DNA of 64,000 nucleotides from assembly GCF_014274685.1 (NCBI RefSeq), contig NZ_CP060393.1, positions 3,965,501 to 4,029,500 of the forward strand, read 5' to 3'. Positions 54,606 through 61,188 of this stretch are shown piece by piece. The notes below the pieces were generated by a model. The model had not been told where the DNA came from, did not search any database, and saw only the letters and a program-made list of their open reading frames with translations. This stretch comes from Edaphobacter sp. 4G125 (GTDB lineage: Bacteria; Acidobacteriota; Terriglobia; Terriglobales; Acidobacteriaceae). Numbering within the stretch: the stretch's first letter is position 1; the number at the start of each line of letters is the position of its first letter. The translations under genes and the position numbers were made by a program.

Positions 54606-55021
54606 CGAGGTCCCCCGTCAAAAAGTGCACAAAGTATTCAAAGGAAGGGACATAGCCTCGGACTTCCTTTGTCGCTCCCTTGAAACAACGACACCCGGCA
54701 CAGGGCCGGGTGCGCTTCTTACTCCTGATTTAAGGATATCAGGGGGTGTCAAGTGAACCGTCGTCCGGCACAGAACAGGATCACTTCCCACAAGCCAACT
54801 TATCGGTATCACCCGGTTCTCAATGAGTAACTCGGCAATTTGGCATCCATCCAGACGCATGAATGAAAATGCTGCTTTTCACTGGCGTACGGATTCATGA
54901 CGTCGCCGACCCATCCTCTCCGCCGTGTACTGATTAGTAACTGACGGATAGGCAACTGATGCTGCGCCCACTCACGCGCGATCAACCTGCGCGCGGGTGG
55001 GCGCTAGCCGGGATCGATTTC
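54606..55021. other. Gene-free stretch behind the xylonate operon
   Basis: These 416 bases separate two converging genes. They hold a terminator-like hairpin (54692-54712) and a second long hairpin at 54964-55004 (gcgcccac ... gtgggcgc with an inner cgcgcg pair). A minus-strand frame at 54618-54860 has no recognisable features. I see no RNA gene. Confidence 0.5.
54692..54712 (+). terminator. Terminator-like hairpin behind the xylonate operon
   Basis: An 8-base-pair GC-rich stem (cacccggc/gccgggtg) closes a 5-base loop and is followed by cgcttctta, a weak pyrimidine tail. It probably ends the transcript of the SDR-permease-dehydratase operon. Confidence 0.55.
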
Positions 55022-55720
55022 TTACGCAGCCATTTTCCCCTGGACCCCCTTCACTGCCGCACGGATCACATCCAATACCTTGCCGGGCTGGGAAAGCATT
55101 GGGACATGGCTGCTGTCCAGTTCATAGGTGTTGGCTCCCATCCGTTTGGCCATTGCACGCTCCAAATCAGGATGCACGGTGTGGTCGTTTTTCCCGACGA
55201 TGTACCAACTCGGCTTCGTCTTCCATGCTGTTCCTCCGGCCTTCGCGCCGAAAAGATCAGGTTTCGGGACACCTTGGGTCGCCCACACCAGCTTCTGCTC
55301 CTCTTCTGAAAGATCTCCGCAAAAATACTTCGTACCATCGCGCCGCAGCCAGATACGCCCGTCGACCACCTCGATGTGCGAGAATACGTCCGTTGCCGGA
55401 AAGTTTGACTGCTGTGTCTGGGAAGATTCATCCGCGTCCGGAGCGAGGGCGCAGATGTAGACCAGTCCCGCAACACGGTCGTCGTCACCCGCACCGGTAA
55501 TTACGGTCCCACCGTAGGAATGGCCGACGAGGATGACAGGGCCACTGACCCGGCCAATCGTTGCCTTCGTCACGGCCACGTCTTCTTCCGTTGTGTTGAG
55601 ACCGTACTGCGCTGCAATACACTCATACCCCTCTGCCTGAAGAGGGACGATGAGCTTGCTGAAACAGGAACCGTCTGCCCACAGTCCATGGCAGAACACG
55701 AGGCTGGGTTTGGTTTGCAT
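55022..55720 (-). CDS. Alpha/beta hydrolase
   Basis: This 232-residue soluble alpha/beta-hydrolase starts MQTKPSLVFCHGLWADGS (oxyanion HG motif) and has the nucleophile elbow ILVGHSYGGTVI, a late Asp in IVGKNDHTVHPD and the catalytic His in ELDSSHVPMLSQP. It resembles the small esterases (salicylate-esterase/EstC-like) often found beside AraC regulators. The start at 55720 follows aaggag. It lies 139 bases behind the AraC-family gene, in the same direction, which may control it. It interrupts the sugar-acid region and seems unrelated to it. Confidence 0.85.
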   Translation of the reverse strand: MQTKPSLVFCHGLWADGSCFSKLIVPLQAEGYECIAAQYGLNTTEEDVAVTKATIGRVSGPVILVGHSYGGTVITGAGDDDRVAGLVYICALAPDADESSQTQQSNFPATDVFSHIEVVDGRIWLRRDGTKYFCGDLSEEEQKLVWATQGVPKPDLFGAKAGGTAWKTKPSWYIVGKNDHTVHPDLERAMAKRMGANTYELDSSHVPMLSQPGKVLDVIRAAVKGVQGKMAA

Positions 55721-55859
55721 GTTTTTGTCTCCTTGGCGCATTGGGAATCACTTGCTGCTCACACTAGGCATCGAGCCATTTGCTTTCTTGTATAAACATG
55801 CTGGTTTTGCGAATTCTTGCCCAAAAATCACCAGAGTCGTCCCTGAGAGAAGGCCGATC

Positions 55860-56813
55860 TCAGGCTTGACGGCTTGCTGCAAGTTCTCGGCGCCATCTCC
55901 CAGGAGTTACGCCCACTAACTGGCGGAAGGCGTTCGTAAAGGCCGCCTGGTCATTAAACCCGGATCGGATCGAGATCTCAGTCAACGACATCCCGGTCTG
56001 GCTCATCAGTTGTTTGGCAACGTCAATGCGATGCTGAATCAACCACTGATGTGCAGACACACCGAAGGATGTTTTGAACGATCGGGCAAAGTGGCTCGTG
56101 GAAAGGCCACACTCTCTGGCAATTTCGGCCAATCGAATGTGACCGTTAAGGTTTGCATGAAGCACCTCAGAGGCTCGCCGCTTCTGCCAAGGCGCGAGAC
56201 CGCCCTTCAGCCGTCGCGTCGTCTTGAGAAGGATGCCGTATCGCTGCAGCAGATGCGCTCCGAGAACCAGGCGCAATTGGTCTAGAGCCAGCACAGAGGG
56301 GGCATCGTTACGACCGATGTACGGCAGTATGCTCTTCGTGATTTGCGCCACAACCAGATCGTCTTCCAGCACTGCGGGGCGATAGTCTCGCACCTGGCCA
56401 TAGCCCAGGTCCTCGGCGATATCATTCAGCCCGGTTCGAGGGATGGAGTAATGCATGAAGTCGAAGGCGCTGCCCGCCCAGCATCTTGGCTGGGAATCAA
56501 AGTCGACCACATTCGATCGAAACGAATGTACCGTCGAGGTCTTGATCAATTTGTCTCCCGCCCAAACGCGGTAACTTGAAGATGCCAGAGGCTTCAGCGA
56601 AACCGAAAGCAGGAGCGCGGGAACAGACGAGGACTTTGTAATCCGGTCCTGCAGCCCAAAGGGCGACGTCAGTCGCGTAATTGAAAATGTCGGCGCGGTC
56701 CGATACTCGGATGGAACCACGGACCGCTCGTTCAACTGGAAGAACGTCGTGAACGGAGAGTCCTCTGAAACCTGCTGATTTACGCCTGCATTCGGTGATG
56801 CCTTCTTGTCCAT
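55860..56813 (-). CDS. AraC-family transcriptional regulator
   Basis: This 317-residue regulator has a variable N-terminal ligand domain and a C-terminal pair of helix-turn-helix motifs: IRLAEIARECGLSTSHFARSFKTSFGVSAHQW and SLTEISIRSGFNDQAAFTNAFRQLVGVTPGRWR. It resembles regulators that respond to aromatic or phenolic compounds and sit beside a hydrolase or oxidoreductase. The likely target is the adjacent alpha/beta hydrolase gene, but the 287-base gap upstream could also hold its own operator. No operator is identified. Confidence 0.9.
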   Translation of the reverse strand: MDKKASPNAGVNQQVSEDSPFTTFFQLNERSVVPSEYRTAPTFSITRLTSPFGLQDRITKSSSVPALLLSVSLKPLASSSYRVWAGDKLIKTSTVHSFRSNVVDFDSQPRCWAGSAFDFMHYSIPRTGLNDIAEDLGYGQVRDYRPAVLEDDLVVAQITKSILPYIGRNDAPSVLALDQLRLVLGAHLLQRYGILLKTTRRLKGGLAPWQKRRASEVLHANLNGHIRLAEIARECGLSTSHFARSFKTSFGVSAHQWLIQHRIDVAKQLMSQTGMSLTEISIRSGFNDQAAFTNAFRQLVGVTPGRWRRELAASRQA

Positions 56814-57100
56814 CGCAACCCCTGGGGACTCAAAGACTGATCATCTAGAAAGTGGCCGTATTCTACGACTGTGGCTATGCGACTGCGAAGTTATTCTTTA
56901 ATGAAAACTTCTGCACGATTCTAGTTCTATTGACCGATTCCGAATCTCAACTGGCGATAGCAGAGCAAGTCGCTCATTCACCTGAGAGGAATCCATGAGG
57001 ATTAGTCCCGAAAAACGTTCTTATAGACACTTACCAAGTATCCGCTCCGAATTGGCAGCCATTTGGAAGTTGTAGATTCAAACTGCCCTACTACCCGTCG

Positions 57101-58699
57101 CTACGATCGGCTCAACACCCCGTTCAGCATCCGCATAATCCCTAGAGAATTCGCCTTCCGCAACGCCTCCGGCAGCGATCCATCAGGACAATCCTGATAG
57201 CAGACCGGCCGCGCAAAGCGCATGATGGCTCGCGTCCCTACTGAGGTCGTCCTGCTGTCCGAGGTTGCCGGATACGGTCCCCCATGCACCATCGCATGGC
57301 ACACCTCAACACCCGTCGGATAGCCATTAAAGAGAATGCGCCCGACCTTCTTCTCCAGCACACGGATCAGATCGCCCGCCTGCGCGATATCTTCTTCCGT
57401 GCCATGAATCGTTGCCGTAAGGTGACCATGCAATTTCTCTGCAACCGCAACAAGATCACTCATCTCACCGTACTGCACCAGCAACGTCGTCGGCCCGAAG
57501 ATCTCTTCTTCCAGCGCATGGTGTCCTAAGAACTCCTCCAGCGAGACCTCGAACAACGAAGGCGCACCCAAGGCTCCGTCTGCATCTCCCGAGCTCTTCG
57601 CACCCGCGACCAATTTCGCCCGGCCCTCTTTCGCTCGCTCCTCGACTCCGCTCTTATACTTTGCGGCAATTCCGGGAGTCAGCATCCCTGTCGACGTCAT
57701 CGCGTCGACTCCTGCCTGCAGAGCCCCGGTAAACGCTCCCATCTCTCCGGCAGGCCCGAACACCAGCCCCGGCTTCGTGCAGAACTGTCCCGAACCTAAC
57801 GTGAAGGAAGTTTGCAGTCCCTGCGCAATCGCATCCCTGCGCTCCTTCATCGCCCCCGGCAAAATAAACAGTGGATTCGTGCTTCCCATCTCGGCATAGC
57901 AGGGAATGGGCTCTGGCCGTTCCGTCGCCAAACGGGTTAGCGCTTTGCCCGCGGCCTGCGATCCGGTAAACGCAACCGCCTTGATCCCCGGATGCTTCAC
58001 CAGCGAGACTCCAACCTCTACACCTGCATCGAACAGCAACGAGAACACGCCCTCCGGCAATCCACTCTCCTTCACCGCCTTCTGGATTGCTTTGCCAACC
58101 AGCTCACTCGTGCCCGGGTGCGCTGGATGTGCCTTCACCACGACAGGACAACCCGACGCCAGCGCCGAAGCCGTATCTCCACCCGCAACGGAAAATGCCA
58201 AAGGAAAGTTACTCGCTCCAAACACCGCCACTGGCCCCAGCGGCTTCCACATCGATCGCACATCCGGCTTTGGCAGTGGCTTACGCGCAGGATCAGCCTC
58301 ATCGATCCTCGCATCCACCCATGATCCTTCCTCCACTACCTCCGCAAACAGAACGAGCTGATTCGCCGTCCGTGCCAGTTCGCCTTGCAAACGCGGTACA
58401 GGCAAGCCTGTCTCCAGATTCGCGCGCCCTACAATCGCCGCACCCAACGCTGTAAGCTCTCCGGCAATCTTTCGCAGAAAGGATCCTCGTTCCTTAACCG
58501 AGATTTCTGCATAGATCGAAAAAGCTGCGCTTGCCAGCTTTACTGCATCACTGATCTGCTGCTCTGTCGCGGAATAGAACAACGGCTCCATCGTTTGCCC
58601 TATGGCTGGGTTCACAGCGCGAAAGGTTGCTGCGCTCGACGAAGCAATACGACCTCCGATTAAAGACAATCCCGCCAACGAAATTTCGACCGACGACAT
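57101..58699 (-). CDS. Alpha-ketoglutarate semialdehyde dehydrogenase (2,5-dioxovalerate dehydrogenase)
   Basis: This 532-residue aldehyde dehydrogenase oxidises 2,5-dioxovalerate to alpha-ketoglutarate with NAD(P). The catalytic Cys is in TLGSGQFCTKPGLVFG and the general-base Glu region in CYAEMGSTNPLFILPGA. The wording and length fit the type III KGSADH branch found in pentose, glucarate and hydroxyproline pathways. It would complete the route started by the xylonate operon at 49.6-54.6 kb. ATG 58699 follows aaggag at proper spacing; the ATG at 58705 lies directly against that box, so I rejected it. Confidence 0.92.
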   Translation of the reverse strand: MSSVEISLAGLSLIGGRIASSSAATFRAVNPAIGQTMEPLFYSATEQQISDAVKLASAAFSIYAEISVKERGSFLRKIAGELTALGAAIVGRANLETGLPVPRLQGELARTANQLVLFAEVVEEGSWVDARIDEADPARKPLPKPDVRSMWKPLGPVAVFGASNFPLAFSVAGGDTASALASGCPVVVKAHPAHPGTSELVGKAIQKAVKESGLPEGVFSLLFDAGVEVGVSLVKHPGIKAVAFTGSQAAGKALTRLATERPEPIPCYAEMGSTNPLFILPGAMKERRDAIAQGLQTSFTLGSGQFCTKPGLVFGPAGEMGAFTGALQAGVDAMTSTGMLTPGIAAKYKSGVEERAKEGRAKLVAGAKSSGDADGALGAPSLFEVSLEEFLGHHALEEEIFGPTTLLVQYGEMSDLVAVAEKLHGHLTATIHGTEEDIAQAGDLIRVLEKKVGRILFNGYPTGVEVCHAMVHGGPYPATSDSRTTSVGTRAIMRFARPVCYQDCPDGSLPEALRKANSLGIMRMLNGVLSRS

Positions 58700-58879
58700 G
58701 CACATACTCCTTCAATCTTCTTCAGAACAAGATGTTGAATGCTCGCAAACAGAGATCATAAAGTTGCGAACCAACCAGCTTTCATCTCACTCAACGATCG
58801 CGAGGTCAGTGTAAATCACCCCTATTTCTAACTTTATCTCCGGTTTTCCTTTTCCCTTCATTTCGGGCACACTCGAACC

Positions 58880-59851
58880 ATGGTGCGTGTCGGTATCGAC
58901 GAAAACCTCTCTCACGAACTATTGAAGGACTTTCCTCCGCAAGTCGAGTTTGTCCGCATCCCTCGCCACTCCACAACAGAACATGAGATCGACTTCTGGA
59001 TTCTTCCCTTTGCCCGACGTGATGCCGTCAATACCTTCTCTCGTCTGCATGGCGTAAAGGTCATCCAATCTATGATGGCCGGTGTCGACTGGATTCTTCC
59101 CTGGCTGCCCAAAGACATTACTCTCTGCGATGGCCGTGGAATCCACGACATCTCCACCTCCGAGTGGGTCCTGTCCGCCATTCTCTCTTCCCTCAAGCGA
59201 TTCCCTCTCTACCGCGATCTGCAGCACCGATGCGAGTGGGGCGGACAGGCTGCCGTCAAAGATGGCTTCCTCAACGAGACCGGAACCAACGCAGGCCAGT
59301 ACCGCATCCTTAGCGAAGACCTCTCCGGCAAGACCGTCCTGATCGTCGGCTACGGCTCCATCGGAGCCGCCATTGAAGCTCGCCTCGCTCCCTTCGGCGT
59401 CGACATCCTCCGCATTGCACGAAGTGCGCGCTCCGCTCCGCAGGTCTTTCCTGTCTCGGATCTCCATCGCCTACTCCCTCAGGCGGACATCGTTGTCGCT
59501 ATCGTTCCGCTCACGTCTGAAACAACCAGCCTCTTCAAAGAGGAGGAATTCAAACTGATGAAGCATGGAGCTTTGCTCATCAACGCAGCGCGAGGGCCTG
59601 TCGTCGATACAGATGCTCTGGTAGCAGCACTTCAGTCACACAAGATTCGAGCTGCCCTGGACGTCACCGATCCCGAGCCGCTTCCTCAAGACCACCCTCT
59701 CTGGTCAGCGCCAAACTGCTTGATCACTCCACACATCGCGGGCTCTACGCCAGAGTTTATCCACCGCGCTTTTCGCTTCGGAGCTGCCCAGGTGCGCCGC
59801 TATCTAGCAGGCGACCCCCTCGAAAACGTCGTTACTGAAGCCGGCTACTGA
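58880..59851 (+). CDS. D-isomer specific 2-hydroxyacid dehydrogenase
   Basis: This 323-residue enzyme of the GhrA/phosphoglycerate dehydrogenase type reduces a 2-keto acid or glyoxylate with NAD(P)H. The Rossmann motif is VLIVGYGSIGAAIEARL, followed by VVAIVPLTSETTSLF, INAARGPVVDTDALV with the catalytic Arg, DVTDPEPLPQDHPLW with Glu, and ITPHIAGSTPEF with His. It is divergent from the KGSADH gene with 180 bases between, and may share its control. The keto-acid substrate is unknown; a reductase for glyoxylate would fit sugar-acid breakdown. Confidence 0.9.
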   Translation: MVRVGIDENLSHELLKDFPPQVEFVRIPRHSTTEHEIDFWILPFARRDAVNTFSRLHGVKVIQSMMAGVDWILPWLPKDITLCDGRGIHDISTSEWVLSAILSSLKRFPLYRDLQHRCEWGGQAAVKDGFLNETGTNAGQYRILSEDLSGKTVLIVGYGSIGAAIEARLAPFGVDILRIARSARSAPQVFPVSDLHRLLPQADIVVAIVPLTSETTSLFKEEEFKLMKHGALLINAARGPVVDTDALVAALQSHKIRAALDVTDPEPLPQDHPLWSAPNCLITPHIAGSTPEFIHRAFRFGAAQVRRYLAGDPLENVVTEAGY

Positions 59852-59914
59852 CAATGAAAAAACCGCCCGGAAAACCCTCGGACGGCCTTTCTTCTGGACC
59901 ACGAAATCTACCGA

Positions 59915-60298
59915 TTACATCCGGCGTACCCGAGGCGCGCGAGGAAGATCTTCGTCATATTCGCTCTCCTCCTCCTCGTCATCATCATCATCCTCATCTT
60001 CGTCGTAATAACCTTCGTCGTCTTCGTCCTCTAACTCTTCATCGTCGTCCGAATCGTCATATTCGTCGTCGTAGTCTTCATCGTCCTCGTCGTCATCCTC
60101 TTCTTCTTCGTCCTCTTCCTCCTCGTCGTCGTCATAATCTTCATCTTCGTCGTCTTCCTCCTCGTCGTCATCGACACTACGCGCTGCGACAAAGAGTGGG
60201 TCGAAGGGAAACAGATCCGTTGCGATCGCACTCGGATCGAACAGAGCAGTGGAAGGGATCGGGCTATTCATTTCAGTCGTGATGGGCTCGAGGGCCAT
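59915..60298 (-). CDS. Extremely acidic low-complexity protein, 127 aa
   Basis: Residues 1-42 are ordinary (MALEPITTEMNSPIPST...). Residues about 43-117 are almost entirely Asp and Glu, with tyrosines set at intervals and a few Ser, Leu and Gly. The last ten residues are basic and proline-containing (LPRAPRVRRM). ATG 60298 follows aggag at 9 bases and is preferred over a TTG six bases upstream. The protein should be disordered; a metal or cation-binding, or nucleic-acid-mimic role is possible but unproven. The plus strand over it reads as an Arg/His-rich frame, an artefact. A hairpin with a mismatch at about 59864-59890 may end both this gene and its convergent neighbour. Confidence 0.75.
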   Translation of the reverse strand: MALEPITTEMNSPIPSTALFDPSAIATDLFPFDPLFVAARSVDDDEEEDDEDEDYDDDEEEEDEEEEDDDEDDEDYDDEYDDSDDDEELEDEDDEGYYDEDEDDDDDEEEESEYDEDLPRAPRVRRM

Positions 60299-60543
60299 GA
60301 ACAATTTCTCCTGTTCGCACTATTGTATTGGGGTAGGATGCATGGATTTGCAAAAGGTTAGTGTGAAAATTCACGAATTCGCATCTCGCCCCGGCGAAGA
60401 AATTTAGAAAATTTCCATTGCACCCGTTTCAAAGGCAGTGCAACCATCTTCTCCACGCTTATTCTTTCACTTCTGTCCTGAAACAGGACACGTGACTTAT
60501 TCCGGGTCATTCCTGACGAAAAAGTAAGGGTACTGGAGGCACG

Positions 60544-61188
60544 ATGAACCCTTCTCTCTTTCGATATAGAAGATGCAGCCCGGCCTCGCTCCTCTTTGCG
60601 CTCCTTCTGTTTGCCCTTCCCTCTCCCGCCCCAGCACAGGAGATTGCTGTTCCGCAAAGCCTGGAGGACGCTCTCCACCGGATGTCCGATGACGCGGGAA
60701 TCATCTTCGCAGGAGAGGTCACCGCAATCCGCCATCTAGCTGGAGAACAGGACAGCTCGGGGATCGTCGAGGTCGACTTCCGCGTCGATCAGGCCATTCG
60801 AGGCTGTTCAACCGGTGCGTATACTCTTCGCGAATGGAGCGGACTCTGGCAGGGCAGCGATCAGCGTTATCGCATCGGGCAACGCTTCCTCATGCTTCTG
60901 CATACTCCTAATGCTGCCGGCCTCACCTCTCCCGTGGAAGGGCCTGACGGAGCCATCCCTCTCCTAACCATGCCTTCGACCGACAACTCTCCTGCTATCA
61001 CCGTCGACTTTCGCTGGATCGAAACCCACATCCTACAATCCGCACTCTACTCTGCCTCCAACCGGATCGCCCATCAGGCTGCTGCTTCTCGTGTCAGGCC
61101 AGAAGATGCCTCATCTCCCATTTCGCAGCAATCTCCTCTCTCCACCGTCGTCGAAAAGCTGCATTCCTGGAAGCAGGAAGCTCCGTGA
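60544..61188 (+). CDS. Secreted protein of unknown function, 214 aa
   Basis: A signal peptide is clear (a basic RYRRCS stretch, then LLFALLLFALPSPAPAQ). The mature part has an OB-like beta pattern: GIIFAGEVTAIRH, VEVDFRVDQAIRGC and YTLREWSGLW, then RYRIGQRFLMLLHTPN. That pattern recalls the small domain found in secreted proteins beside metalloprotease-like genes, but I do not recognise a named family. Its stop codon overlaps the GTG start of the next large gene by 4 bases, so the two are co-translated and probably work together outside the cell. Confidence 0.7.
   Translation: MNPSLFRYRRCSPASLLFALLLFALPSPAPAQEIAVPQSLEDALHRMSDDAGIIFAGEVTAIRHLAGEQDSSGIVEVDFRVDQAIRGCSTGAYTLREWSGLWQGSDQRYRIGQRFLMLLHTPNAAGLTSPVEGPDGAIPLLTMPSTDNSPAITVDFRWIETHILQSALYSASNRIAHQAAASRVRPEDASSPISQQSPLSTVVEKLHSWKQEAP

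Noticed and set aside
54618..54860. 80-codon minus-strand frame behind the xylonate operon
   Set aside because: It runs through the terminator hairpin and has no protein-like features.
56995..57075. 26-codon ORF with a purine-rich box before its ATG, between the AraC gene and KGSADH
   Set aside because: Too short to judge, no hydrophobic segment or conserved look; recorded only.
59854..60282. Plus-strand frame rich in Arg, His and Pro
   Set aside because: It is the complement of the Asp/Glu repeat codons of the acidic protein gene and has no independent support.
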